This document shows, piece after piece, positions 23,041 through 33,640 of a stretch of DNA of 64,000 nucleotides. Location of the stretch: positions 18,771,501 to 18,835,500 of the forward strand of contig CM073886.1 in assembly GCA_037176705.1 (NCBI GenBank), read 5' to 3'. Position 1 is the first letter of the stretch. Every line of letters starts with the position of its first letter. A model generated the notes under the pieces. The model searched no databases. It saw only the letters and a list, made by a program, of their open reading frames with translations, and had not been told where the DNA came from. The position numbers and the translations under genes are program-made. This DNA is from Molossus alvarezi (Eukaryota > Chordata > Mammalia > Chiroptera > Molossidae).

Positions 23041-23187
23041 TTTCCTTCCTTCCTTCCTTCCTTCCTTCCTTCCTTCCTTCCTTCCTTCCTTCCTTCCTTC
23101 CTTCCTTCCTTCCTTCCTTCCTTCCTTCCTTCCTCCCTCCCTCCTTCCCTCCCTCCCTCCCTTCCTTCCTTCCTTCCTTCCTTTTGT
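23041..23187. repeat. (TTCC)n microsatellite forming a SINE tail
   Basis: About 147 bp of TTCC (GGAA on the minus strand), interrupted by CCCTCC at 23132-23160. It lies exactly between a head-only VES and that SINE's left target duplication, so it is an expanded A-tail. GGAA arrays are known to bind ETS-family factors in other contexts; any activity here is inference. The 111-162 codon frames across it are artefacts of the repeat. Confidence 0.95.
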
Positions 23188-23272
23188 GGTACGTGCCCCT
23201 AGCGGAAACTGAACCCGGGACTCTCTGGTCCGCAGACTGATGCTCAGCCGCTGAGCCAATCTGGCCAGGGCG
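23188..23272 (-). mobile_element. Head-only VES SINE
   Basis: Minus-strand tRNA-like head that ends at 'gtacc' (minus) and passes directly into the GGAA-expanded tail. Target duplications gggggctt at 23033-23040 and 23273-23280 enclose head plus microsatellite. Confidence 0.85.
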
Positions 23273-23489
23273 GGGGGCTTCTGCTTTTGGCCGGGACGTG
23301 TGGCTGTCGGGAACGTGTGTAGACAGAATGTACCCTGTAACCCAAAGTGGCTGATTGAACAGAACAAAACCCCGAAGCAGAGGTGTGTTCATTCTTCACT
23401 CCCGTTCTCGTCCTCTTTCTCGCTTTCTCCTGCTCACAGCTGAAGCCAGGTTTCAGTGGAGAAAACACACGTTCTCCCCATGGGTTATA

Positions 23490-23770
23490 CTTTCAGGCCC
23501 CGAGCACTTACGTTATGGCCACACGGCAAACTGCCTTTTATTTCCCCACACGTGTCAAGCTTTTCCTGAGTGGGGCATTGTCCACATTCGGTTTCCTCTG
23601 CCCACAACAACCCTTTGCTAAATTACTTTTCACTTCTCATCTCAATTTTAGCTCAAAAATGCCATTTTTCCTGGGAAGGTTTTTCCTGGAATTCTCATGC
23701 CCAACGCCCAACTTCCTAAGCTGCTTGAGAATGTACTTTTATGTGGTCTCATAGCAACTTGTACTTTTCC
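23490..23770 (+). mobile_element. LINE-2 fragment
   Basis: 'gtcaagcttttcctgagtgg', 'ggtttcctctgcccacaaca', 'tctcaattttagctcaaaaa', 'tgggaaggtttttcctggaa' follow the L2 3' region in sense orientation. Confidence 0.6.
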
Positions 23771-23774
23771 TCTA

Positions 23775-24032
23775 GTCATATGTATGTATATGTATGTATG
23801 TGTATGCATGTATATGTGTATATGTATGGGTATATGTGTTTATATGGATGCCCGTATGTATATGCATGCACATATATACATCTATATATGTATATCTATG
23901 GATATATGTGTCCATGTGTATGAATGGGTGTATGTGTGCACATGCCCATACCTGTATATGTATGTGTGTACATGCATGTATATATGTGTGTATATGTGTG
24001 TGTGTGTATGTGCGTGTATATATATATATATA
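23775..24032. repeat. Long degenerate TATG/TGTA alternating tract
   Basis: About 258 bp of tatgta, tgtgta and atacat units, almost entirely alternating purine and pyrimidine, ending in (TA)n. It opens several tyrosine- and cysteine-rich frames that are repeat artefacts. A candidate for Z-DNA or cruciform structure. Confidence 0.9.
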
Positions 24033-24500
24033 TCACCTACTGTGTGCCAGGCACTCATCTTGGCATGTGGACTCATCAGTGAAAGAAAAAAAAGGTAGAT
24101 GAATCCTCATGGGCCTCCGTCCTAGCAGGGAGAAAGACGGTGAGAAGTGCACACAGGGTGCTAGACTGGTGCTGTGATAACAGGAAAAGGAGAAAGGGAA
24201 CAGAGAGCAGGGTGGGAGAATGTGGTAAGCTTTTAAATGGAGGAGCAGGGAATTAGGGCGGTCTCCCTGAGAAGGTGACACCCAGCAGACTGGAAGTACC
24301 TGAGAGAGTGACCACGGCAATATCAGAGGAAAGAACCTCCCGAGCCAGCAAACAGTCAAAGCCAGAGACCAAGGGGTGAGCCTGCCTCCATGTTCAAGGT
24401 GTGACCAGGGGCCAGAGAGACCGGACATGGTGGGAGTGGGCTGAGGGAAAGGCAATGTGGAGGGGGGTGGAGATCATGTAGGACTTATACGTCATTTTGG
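24033..24500 (-). mobile_element. LINE-2 fragment
   Basis: Antisense L2: 'cacctactgtgtgccaggca', 'gtctccctgagaaggtgaca', 'aagtacctgagagagtgac', 'tgagggaaaggcaatgtgg', 'agatcatgtaggacttatac'. A long and well-ordered match. Confidence 0.75.
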
Positions 24501-25985
24501 ACTCTGTTTTTTTACTTAAGTAAAATAGGAACTTTAAAATATTTAAAATGGATAATTCGGGCCTGTGCAGTGGGAATATTTTCTGAGCACTTACTATAGT
24601 TGATAGCAATGGACTATAGGGCACAAGAAGGCTGCAGTAATATGTTTTGCTTTTCGCTCAATCCCCAGGATCAAGTCCAGTGCTTGGCACGTCGTTTCCA
24701 ATAAATATTTCATGGGAAAGAATAAAATGAAGACAGGGCACAAGCAAATGATTCCTGTTGGCATCCACCCCTCACAGGCAGACACTGTAGACAGCCAACA
24801 TGCAAATGTCAAGCTCAGATCTACTTTTATTCGCCCATTTAAAGATGACCTCAATACCCACCCCCTAACCAAAGGCTTGAGTTTAATTATCCATCTAATT
24901 GGAGCTATATGCAACTGTTCTTAATTGGTTCTGTTTTAATTTGCAATATATGAACTTTGATATTTCCAACAAAAAGAAATCGAATGCTAGTTTGGAAGAC
25001 GCCTCTCCTTAAAAAGAACATGCTTTATGCCCAAGCAAATGACTGGAACTATCTCTGTGGTCCTCCAGGGTAATGATTCATGGGGCAGGGGCTGTCCAAG
25101 GCAGGCCAGAGGGTTTCAGTTGGCTGGTTAAATGACCCATGCTGTCAGAATTAGTATGCATGCATTCCAAAATACATATTTACCTGGTAGTCTATACCCG
25201 TTCAGCAGAACTGTTACAGTCTAGTAAGTAAATAACATGTTTTTCAAAATTAGAATGTGTACCAACTATGTATTTATCCAATAGGCTGTAACAGTTTCCA
25301 AGAAACCTTCCCAGCCTTTAGTCTATCAGGCTGACTTATAGATGTGGTTTTAATGGTGTTTTGAATGTGAACATGGTATATAAAAAAAGATGTATGATTT
25401 TAGAAGGACGAAGAGTTGTCATGTAGCAAAAACCAATTTTGGAAAGAAAATTTAATACAGTTGTAGAATCTGTTCCTGCCATTCTTTTCTTTTTCAGTCT
25501 CTTCTTTTTCATGTAACCCCTCCCTTGTTCTCCTTCCTCTCCTCTTCTTCATTTTTTTTTTTTTTTTTAACATTTCTGAAGACTGAATTCTAATGACACC
25601 AGGGTAAATGTTTAAACAACTAATTCTTGGGAATGTGCTATGGCTTCATAAGTGATTAGAATACACACTTGTGAACAACTGTTAGCAATGGTGTCCTTGT
25701 TGCTAATCTCATGGCCATAGAGGATCTACAGGCTGGATTCTGGGCGCTTCCACAAGGCTATTGGTTGATGGGTACTCATTGCTCCAGTCTAGGTACGTCA
25801 AGCAAGAGTGAATCATCTTTACACCAGCTGTCTAGATACTTTTGCTGGGCAGGAATGACTCTTGTAGAGATAACTGTGCAGCGGTGAGTTTTCAGTGGGA
25901 TGCAATGAATTTCCATCATAACTGGTGACTCCAGGAGTAGAGAGCTGGGCTCATAGTTCGAAGTAATTCATGGATGTGTAAAATT
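24501..25985. other. Unique sequence with small L2-like remnant
   Basis: 24570-24712 has weak L2-like phrases (ccagtgcttggcacgtcg, aataaatatttcatggg). Poly(T) at 25550-25569. No gene recognised. Confidence 0.35.
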
Positions 25986-26195
25986 GTAGTCAAAAGATTG
26001 TGGCTCCAGCACCAGGTGACCTGGGCATCACCTCTTTGAATGGGGGAGAGTGAGTTAACCACTTTAGGACTCTACTGCCTTAATCTGTAAAATGGGTATG
26101 CCATTAGTACCCACCTGGTAAGGTGTTAATACTACTGATAAATCATTTACCACCCTTCAGAGAACATGCTAAATGTTTAATGAATGCCATCCACT
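25986..26195 (+). mobile_element. MIR SINE
   Basis: 'tgtggctccagcaccaggtg', 'actgccttaatctgtaaaat', 'acctggtaaggtgttaatac' and 'gctaaatgtttaatgaatgc' fit MIR in order. Confidence 0.6.
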
Positions 26196-26461
26196 ATTAT
26201 CAAAATTAATCAAAATAATTCATAGCTCGTCTGTACCTTCCATCTGGGCTACAGCGGTAGATGGGAGTGGCAAAGGTTAACGCAGCCCAGAACTTCAAGC
26301 GTTGGGTTTGGAAGCAAATGAAGAGTCCAGGCATGTAATTGGATGTTTCTCTAATAGGTTATTAGGGGCTGTGCAAGTTTCTAAACAGATTGCAAGCTCT
26401 AATAAATACCTTCAGTGGACAAGTCAGAAAGTAGCTATGAACCTGGAACTCCTTACTTGGA

Positions 26462-26740
26462 AACCTGTGGAGAAAGGGGAACTCTAGTACACTGCTGGTG
26501 GGAATGCAGACTGGTGCAGCCACTATGGAAAACACTATGGAGTTTCCTCAAAAAATTAAAAATGAAACTGCCATTTGACCCACTGACCCCACTGCTAGGA
26601 ATATTCCTAAAAGTCCTAAAACACCAATCAGAAAGAATATATGCACCCCTATGTTCATAGCAGCACTATTTACAATAGCTGAGATCTGGAAACGGCCCAA
26701 GTGTCTGTGAGTAGATGAGTGGATTAAAATGCTGTGGTAC
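26462..26740 (+). mobile_element. L1 3' end, part 1 (before nested VES)
   Basis: Sense L1 ORF2 tail. The frame at 26415-26660 carries [17 protein letters not shown] and [12 protein letters not shown], with the Cys/His motif better preserved than in the copy at 90-818. A small indel then shifts the frame ([18 protein letters not shown]). The element continues after the SINE at 26933. Confidence 0.85.
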
Positions 26741-26932
26741 AGTCTGGCTGGTATGGCTCAGTGGATTAAGTATCGTCCCATGCACCAAGAGGCCACTGGT
26801 TTGATTCCCAGTCAGGGTACATCCCTAGGGGTGTACAGGAGGCAGCTGATCAATGTTTTTCTCATTGATGTTTCTGTCTCTTTCTCCCTCTCCCTTCCTC
26901 CCTCTCTAAAAATCAATGCAAAATATTTTTTA
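26741..26932 (+). mobile_element. VES SINE nested in L1
   Basis: Head 'ggctggtatggctcagtgga', body and tail 'aaaaatcaatgcaaaatatt'. It duplicates the L1 sequence aaaatgctgtggt (about 26727) / aaaagctatggct (26933-26945), which shows that it inserted after the L1. Confidence 0.9.
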
Positions 26933-27350
26933 AAAAGCTATGGCTTATTTGCACAATGGAATAATATGCAGCTGTAAAAGAGAAGGATCTCTTACCCTTT
27001 AAGACAGCATGGATGGACCTGGGAGAGTCTTTTGCTAAGCAAAATAAGCCAGTCAGAGAAAGACAAGTATCACATGATCTCACTTATATGTGGAATCTAA
27101 TGAACAAAATAGATCCAGAGTCATGGAAGTAGAGCACAGACTGACAAACCTCAGAGGGAAGCGAGGTGGGGGGATGGGAAGACATAAACCAAAGAACTTA
27201 CATGCATATAGGTACAACCAATGGACACAGACAACGGTGGCGTGAAGGCAGTGGGGGGCAGGGGTGGGGGGCAGGAGTGGGGAGGAGGGGGTCAATAGGG
27301 GAACAAAAGGGGGAACATCTGTTATACTTTTAACAATAAAAATAAATTTT
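26933..27350 (+). mobile_element. L1 3' end, part 2 with G-rich 3' UTR
   Basis: Resumes at 'atttgcacaatggaataata', runs through 'cacatgatctcacttatatg' and the 3' UTR, and ends with 'caataaaaataaatttt'. The G-rich tract at 27238-27306 corresponds to the tract of the copy at 90-818. Confidence 0.85.
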
Positions 27351-27879
27351 TAAAACTAACCGCTCAGGAAATGCCCTTTGAAACTCCTTGGAGGTTCAAA
27401 TTCTGCCCAAGTTGCCTTTTTCTCTCTTTCTCATTGAGAACATCTCTGCAGTGGCATCTGCCTAAACCGCTGCAGACCTTGAATCTTTTCTGTCCTGGCT
27501 GACTGTTCTGTTGGGCAGGGCACCATGGGGTGAGCCTCTGTAACCTCTGGTTAGGTACATTCTTCTGTGATGTACCTTTCATGTGGCTCGCCACAGTTTT
27601 GATTGTGGGCTCAATGGATGCCATTTGCACAATTAGATTGAAGGCTCCAGAAGGGTGTGGCCCATACCTGCTGATTCGGTGCACTTTCTCCAGACCCTCC
27701 TGTGGTACCTCATGCAAAATGGACAACCACCAGGTTGATGCCTTCTCCCCTTTTGTGACTGGCTCTCTGAATTAATTCTTCACAGTTCATGGTGCTGTGT
27801 GACTTTCCAGACCACAATCTCGGTGTCCTGTTGGGGGTGGAGGACACTAAATGGGTGAAGAGAGTCCAAATCTCCAAAC
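27351..27879. other. Unique sequence, nothing recognised
   Basis: A 120-codon minus frame (27364-27726) and an 81-codon plus frame overlap; neither has a recognisable motif. Confidence 0.35.
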
Positions 27880-28150
27880 TTCAAGTTAAATAAAATAAAA
27901 GAAATAAGTTATGGGGATGGAGTGGAAAAAGGTGACTACAATGAATAATATTATATTGCATATTTAAAGGTTGCTAAGAGTAGATTTTAATAGTTCTCAT
28001 CACAAGAAACAATTCTGTTACTATGTATAGTGACAGATGTTAACCAGACTTATTGTGATCATTTCTCAATGTATATAGATATCGAATCATTATGTTGTAC
28101 TTGAAACAAATATCATGTTCTTTGTCAATTATACTTCCATTTCTTTAAAA
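27880..28150 (+). mobile_element. L1 3' end (L1MA/L1MB-type)
   Basis: 'agaaataagttatggggatg', 'gtgactacaatgaataatat', 'tctcatcacaagaaacaatt', 'tgttaaccagacttattgtg', 'aatcattatgttgtacttga' and a terminal 'tcaattatacttcc' are the ordered 3' UTR blocks of a middle-aged L1 in sense orientation. Confidence 0.8.
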
Positions 28151-28582
28151 GGTCACATCATAGTACCTTCTGTTGATAGCTCTTCTTATTGGAAGACTTA
28201 TGATCAAATGCTGGGCTTGCAAATAATGTTGTCTTTTGGGAATGAACACGATCCTAAATGGAATCATTCTCCAAAGAGGGAACATAATTATATGTTTCAG
28301 TGTGACTAGGGGCCTATATGTATACAAAGGGACTCCACTGAAATAGCTTTAACAAAGAATGAAGAATTACAATTGTTTCCATCTCCGAATATGTAACACC
28401 ACTGAAGGCAGGAACCAAGTTAAATCGTACTTCTCCAGTTCAATCTTCAAAGTATATCTCAATTCTTTATTGTTCTTCTTTTATGTTCTTTCTAGCTCTG
28501 TACCCACCATCTTTCATCTGGGCTACCATCAGCTTTTGCTGTGATATCCTGGTAGCTAATGTTCTCTGTTTTATCTTCAGCA
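28151..28582. other. Unique sequence, nothing recognised
   Basis: AT-rich, no repeat or exon supported. Confidence 0.35.
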
Positions 28583-28593
28583 CTAATGTGCTC

Positions 28594-28841
28594 CTTTTTT
28601 TTTTTTTTTGTCCTCACCCGAGGGAACTTATCTTCAGATAGTGTGAGAGGGAGAGAGGGAGGAAAAGAGAGAGAGAAACATCGATGTGAGAGAGAGACAT
28701 CAAGTGGCTGCCACCCACACAACCCCAACCAGGTCTGGGGACGAACTGCAACTGAGGTACATGCCCTTATCGGGAACCGAACCTGGGTCTCTCTGGACTG
28801 CAGGCCGATGCTCTAACCACTGAGCCAAACTGGCCAGGGTG
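28594..28841 (-). mobile_element. VES SINE with clear target duplication
   Basis: Full-length minus-strand copy with poly(T) at 28594-28609. ctaatgtgctc is duplicated at 28583-28593 and 28842-28852. Confidence 0.92.
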
Positions 28842-28854
28842 CTAATGTGCTCTT

Positions 28855-29310
28855 TAACAAACAATCCTGTTACCCCCCCTTCAATGGCTCTGCACCATCC
28901 TTTGGATAAAATTTAACATCTTTAATATGATTTTGAGGCCTGTCAGGAGCCATCTCATGGTTTCTTCTAGGCTAATTGTTCTTCATTCCTCCCTCTAGTT
29001 AGCCACATTCAGCAAAGTCTAGTTGCTCTGAAGGCCTTGCTTTTTCTCATCTCCAGCCGTCTGTCCCTTCTTCTTTGCCTTGTCCACTTGGTCTTTGCTC
29101 CCTCCCAAGAAGCTATCTCTCACCTCTCTGTCCCCCAAACTTAAGCTCAAATACCTTCAGTGTGTCCTCAGAATTCAGTGCATGTGTGCTGGCCTCTTGA
29201 ATCTTCTGTCTGTCTGCCTCTGAAGACTATAAGCTTGGTGAGGGTGAGAACCATGCATCCTCGCTGGTCCTTGTTGTGAATGACTGCATGCCGTGTACTA
29301 AAATGGCCTA
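28855..29310 (+). mobile_element. LINE-2, long 3' segment
   Basis: Long ordered L2 match in sense orientation: 'tcaatggctctgcaccatcc', 'ttgaggcctgtcaggagcc', 'ctctgaaggccttgcttttt', 'cccaaacttaagctcaaata', 'gactataagcttggtgaggg'. Non-autonomous remnant, no frame. Confidence 0.7.
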
Positions 29311-29599
29311 GTATCTTTGTCAAAGCAACAAATACATAGCAAACACAGTCTCTTGTGTTTAGTGAAAATATGGGAGGTATTTTCTCCATCGACTGTGCTG
29401 AAGAAGAATGCAAAGTAAGAACCTGTTCTTGAAAGTCAAAAAGCAGCTGCGGCAGGAAAGGTGAGGATAGCAGAAAACTGCTCCTTACAGAAACAGCCAG
29501 AGCCTCCAAAATGTCACATGGCTTCCTCCTCAACATTTGCTCTAAGTCCCGCTTTGTGCAAAAGAAAACTAGAAGGGTTAGTAGCTAATTAAGGACATC

Positions 29600-29960
29600 A
29601 GTCAGGATAAGGCAGGTTATGCTGCAGCAACAAACATGCCCAACCTCCATGGCTTAAAAGAATCAATGTGTTTCTCACAACTTCTCTATGTTCATTGCAG
29701 GCTGGCGGGGGGTTCTACTGGGTTTCTCTCTCACTCGGGGTCACAGGCCCCACTTCCATTCTTTTGTGGTTATTGGGACACAGAAAGAACAAGGTTAATT
29801 GCACACTAGTTCTTAACACTTCTACCCCAACTTGCCATGTGTCATCTCCATTCACATTTCCAGAGCCAGAGTAAAGCATACGGCTGCCCCTAAATTCAAG
29901 CAGGCAAGGAAACAGTCTCCCCTTTCACCCTGAAGGAGAAGCAGATGTTTTGGGGAAACA
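29600..29960 (-). mobile_element. Ancient LTR, family uncertain
   Basis: 'catcagtcaggataaggcag', 'ttatgctgcagcaacaaaca', 'catggcttaaaagaatcaat' and 'ttgcaggctggcggggggtt' match a common old mammalian LTR read in antisense; the same family recurs at 38470-39055. Only noncoding LTR sequence. Confidence 0.55.
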
Positions 29961-30913
29961 CCAGCCTACGGTCTACTGGAAACAGCTACACCTGACCACA
30001 CCTTGATCCCAAAGGTGATCATGCCAGAAGCAATGCTCTCAGGAGGTGGTCATAGTCTTTTCATCCCCGTCGGTGTAACTTTGTGGCTAGACACACTGCC
30101 GTCCATCTAATTTGAATCCCCGCCTCAGTTTTCCTTCTCAGGTGTCCCTAGATTGGAAGAGTGGGTATCTCCACCAACAGAGGCCGTCTTCATTAATGCG
30201 CAATGAATTTTTAGTTTCAGACTATGGGCTGCTTGTTTTTTGGAGTATGAGTTGAACATTTGTTTATTTTGTTTTATTTTCATTATCGTCAGAAGATTAA
30301 ACTGGGAGGTACTCATTTTAACTCTTTTCTCACTGTCCCCTCACCTCCTTCACCACAGTCTGCCTACATCGACACCCCACTAACTCCGTCGTCTCTACCA
30401 CTCATCTCTATGGGGAACAGGATCCGTGTTTGACAAGCGTGCTTACTCTTTGCTTACTGGTTTAATAAAAATTTCTATCACCATTTTTATCTGCAGTAGC
30501 AGTTGAGACACTATTTGATATCGAGATGCTAGATTTCATGGACTTTGAAATATTTTCCCCATATCTTTTTTGGCAAGTCTTTGAACATAGACTACAAAAA
30601 ATTGACACGTTGGAGATGAATTTGCCGACTCGAAGTTAAGTAATGACTACCTGTCCCAGTTTAAATTGTGTTCTAGGATTGAAACATTATATTACACAGT
30701 CAAATCATTGAAATTAATGGTCAGACTGTTTCATAACTGAGTTAGTTTCCCTTGAGATTGATATTCTATTAAATCAGCAGGCTGTCCACATTTTCCTGCA
30801 TTGCCTTGGGTTTGGGGACATTGTTGCCCCAGGGTTGAAGATTTCAGAGCTGACCAAAGCAGTCATGCTATTTTTGAAGGGGGAACAATGATCAGTGCTA
30901 CCTCAATTTACAA
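29961..30913. other. Unique sequence, nothing recognised
   Basis: No gene or repeat supported. Confidence 0.35.
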
Positions 30914-30990
30914 GATATATATATATATACACACATATATATATATATATACACACACACACATACACACACACACACACATACATACAG
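30914..30990. repeat. (TA)n(CA)n compound microsatellite
   Basis: Alternating TA blocks interleaved with CA blocks over about 77 bp. Confidence 0.9.
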
Positions 30991-31139
30991 AATCTTACTT
31001 CATTGTCCTGCAAAAACGTACTATTGTCCCACACAGATAGAGGGGGAGCATGAGGCTCCAGTGTTAGGGGGCATTTATAACTATTGATCAGCCCAGGTTT
31101 AGACAAGTTTATTTGATCTTTTTTCTCTTAGATATTTTC

Positions 31140-31420
31140 ATGGCCGGCCGTTCTCATCATTCCATCTCTATATTCCTCCTCAGGGAGGCCTTTCTTGACT
31201 ATTCCATCCAGAAAAAACACAACTGTTCCCTATTTTATTGCTCTGTATTATCTTCACAGTACTGTCACTATCTCCTTGCTTTTTTCTCATTCGTCTCTGT
31301 ATTTATTTTTAGTATCTACCCACTAGAATACAAGGAAGGGGATCTCGTCTATAGTGTCATCTCTGGGCATTGCAACAGTGCCTGACGCCCAGGAGATACC
31401 GGAAAATGTTTAATGGAGAA
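31140..31420 (+). mobile_element. LINE-2 3' end
   Basis: Strong L2 order: 'tcagggaggcctttcttgac', 'tattttattgctctgtatta', 'cttcacagtactgtcactat', 'cccactagaatacaaggaag', 'acagtgcctgacgcccagga'. Confidence 0.75.
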
Positions 31421-31580
31421 ATGCATGGTACACACTACACTCTCTGTCTCGATCAGGAATGGAGTTCAGATGAGGACAGTTTACTGGGGTACCCTGTAAT
31501 GAATTAGTTAAGCATTGAGGGCTTCATGAACACACGCCACTGTTCAAGGTCTTCGAGAGTTCATCTATGTGATAACGGTG

Positions 31581-32200
31581 TGTGTTAGTTATCTAGTGCT
31601 GTGTAACAAGTTAATCCCAAATTGAGTGCCTTGAAACAACAAACATCTGTTATCTCATGTTTTTGCGGAGGGTCAGGAAGTAGAGAGAGTTTTCACTGGG
31701 TGGTGCTGGGTCAGAGGCCCCCGGGAGGCTATTGTTAAGCCCTCAGCGGGGGCAACAGTTAAATGACATCTGGAGGATCTGCCTCCTAGCTCAGGCATGT
31801 GGATGTCAGCACATGGCTACACGGGCCTCTCTACAGGTCTGCAGGGCATCCTGGTGCCTTGGAAGCTGGCTTTTTCTGGATTGAAAGGAGAAAGAGAGAG
31901 CGAGAGAGGTCCTAAGATGGGAACCACAGTCTTTTATAATCTAATTTCAGAGTCACATACCTTCACTTCTACCATGTTCTGCCACATAGACTGGCAACCC
32001 TGATACAGTGTGGGAAAATCAGCCCAAGAGTATGGGTTCCAGGAGGTGGGGTCATGAGGGCCACCATGGGGGCTGGTTGGAGGAATCAGCCCAAGAGTGT
32101 GGGTTCCAGGAGGTGGGGGTCATGGGGGCCACCTTGGGGACTGGTGGGAAAATCAGTCCAAGAGTGTGGATTCCAGGAGGTGGGGTCACCTTGGGGGCAG
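31581..32200 (-). mobile_element. Ancient LTR with internal tandem repeat
   Basis: Starts tgtgttagttatctagtgct and continues with 'ttgaaacaacaaacatctgt', 'ctgggtggtgctgggtcaga', 'cacatggctacacgggcctc' and 'caaccctgatacagtgtggg', the ordered blocks of a widespread old LTR in antisense. Its final section is amplified into a 67-bp tandem repeat. No internal retroviral genes. Confidence 0.65.
32013..32200. repeat. 67-bp tandem repeat, 2.8 copies
   Basis: Copies at 32013-32079, 32080-32146 and 32147-32200 share aatcagcccaagag, ggttccaggaggtgggg and ccacc.tggggg.ctggt. The last copy lacks about nine bases of the middle. It lies inside the LTR's terminal part. Open frames of 116 and 87 codons across it are products of the periodicity. 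Confidence 0.9.
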
Positions 32201-32364
32201 GTACCATATACTTTGTTCTCCAAATGGATGCATACATTGAACACATATCTCAATACATCAAAAGTCATCTCTCAACTTCCCGCTTCACCCCAGGATCTGC
32301 ATGGGTGCAAGATTTGATTTCTAGTGTGTTTATGACTCTTCGAGAGTGCTTTACGTAAGAACAT

Positions 32365-32560
32365 AACTTCTGGTGCCAGGAGCCCAGCTTTGAAGTCTGC
32401 CTCTTGATAGCCGTGTGAATTGGGAAGATGTATATATTGGCTTCTCTAACATCAATGTTGTGTCTGGTTACATGGGGATGCTAACAATGCCTGCCTCAGA
32501 GCTGTGGTCCAGATTCAGTCACTGAGGTCCTGTGAAGCATATGGAAGAGAGCACTTGCCA
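32365..32560 (+). mobile_element. MIR SINE
   Basis: 'ggtgccaggagcccagcttt', 'tgatagccgtgtgaattggg', 'ttacatggggatgctaacaa', 'gcctgcctcagagctgtggt'. Confidence 0.6.
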
Positions 32561-32959
32561 TGTGAAGCAGTTAAGAGATGTTGTCTAGTTTCTTTGGATT
32601 GTCCGTGGCTGATGCAAACAGGAGGGACCTGCATGGTCTTCAGCTCTCCTCGAAGAGACTGAAGCATCCTAGACAGACCCCTGAGGAGAAGTCCATTTAA
32701 ACATTTTTTGGTAAGTTGTGATGAGGTCCAGTAGTGTAGAGAGAGTCTCATTTTTGTCCCAGGGACTCCGTCAGTCCGATGTGTCCATGGCGTGGGTGCC
32801 CATCCTGTGGCCATGGCACATCTATGGGTCACGGCTGGACCACCATCCAGAAGCCACCATGTCCACTTTGCTCTCCGGAGAACGCCGAGGCCAACCTCCC
32901 CGAGGGGATTGGCCAGGGGCCGGATTCCACCGCAGTTTTGATAGGTTCACGCGGAGCAG
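32561..32959. other. Unique sequence, nothing recognised
   Basis: No repeat family. Overlapping short frames on both strands, none recognisable. Confidence 0.35.
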
Positions 32960-33560
32960 ATTTTTCATGTCTCCCTATTTCTATCTTTTCAAATCCAATC
33001 TCCTTCAATCAATTTTAATCCTCTAATGTGTTTGCTTTAAGTACTGTACAGTTCACTTGTCCTCAAGAATAAAACTCATTTGGGTTCGGCCTGCCGGTAA
33101 TTTGTTTGAGAAGAAGTCGTTAGGAAACCCTGGCATTCTCTTCTGATTTAGAGGACGACCTTCACTATTGATAGCATTTTGTTGTCATGCTCTTGAAGTG
33201 TTCTTTCGTGACTGACAGGGCTGTTTAAATAGCGGACCGCCACGCCAAGCGCGCTGACTACACTAATTCCCTTATATATTAGGAAACCTCTGGTGTTCCA
33301 CAAGGGCACGCTTTCATTGAGCATGAATTCATTTCTTTCAGTTTATACAAATTATCCCCACGGCGTGCTGCTGCCCCTCCGCTGTAAAATCCATTTCTCT
33401 TCCGAAAAGGAGTGTTTTTATTGCTTTACCTTTCAGCGCACCTGTGTAAGCGGAGCCTGGTGCTCCAGGCCGCACCCGGAGCACATGGAAGCAGATAAAA
33501 TAAGGGTTTCCTGTACAAAAGATCAAAATGTGCAGCATTTTTGATTCAGCTTATACTCTA
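32960..33560. promoter_or_regulatory. Candidate conserved noncoding element
   Basis: A 600-bp repeat-free block of balanced complexity with AT cores (ttttaatcctctaatgtg, ggtaatttgtttgag, ccttatatattaggaaacc, tctaatgagg near its end). The last but one resembles an A/T-rich MADS-factor site. No alignment is available, so conservation is inference. Confidence 0.3.
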
Positions 33561-33594
33561 ATGAGGCTCAAAAAGTATAATGAGTTCATTGTGG

Positions 33595-33640
33595 AATATA
33601 TATATATACATACACACACACATATGTGCATATATGAAAT
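33595..33640. repeat. (TA)n(CA)n microsatellite
   Basis: tatatatatata followed by cacacaca and tatgtgcatata. Confidence 0.85.

Noticed and set aside
22904..23392. 162-codon minus frame and similar plus frames with Lys/Glu/Gly/Arg or Pro/Ser/Phe/Leu repeats
   Set aside because: They are translations of the TTCC/GGAA microsatellite and the adjoining SINE, not a protein.
23697..24102. Tyrosine- and cysteine-rich frames of 102-133 codons
   Set aside because: They arise from the TATG/TGTA tract; all frames of such repeats stay open.
24033..24455. 140-codon minus frame with hydrophobic stretches
   Set aside because: It lies almost wholly inside an L2 fragment.
32013..32200. CRISPR-like repeat
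   Set aside because: The 67-bp units abut with no spacers, and the host is a mammal; it is a plain tandem repeat.
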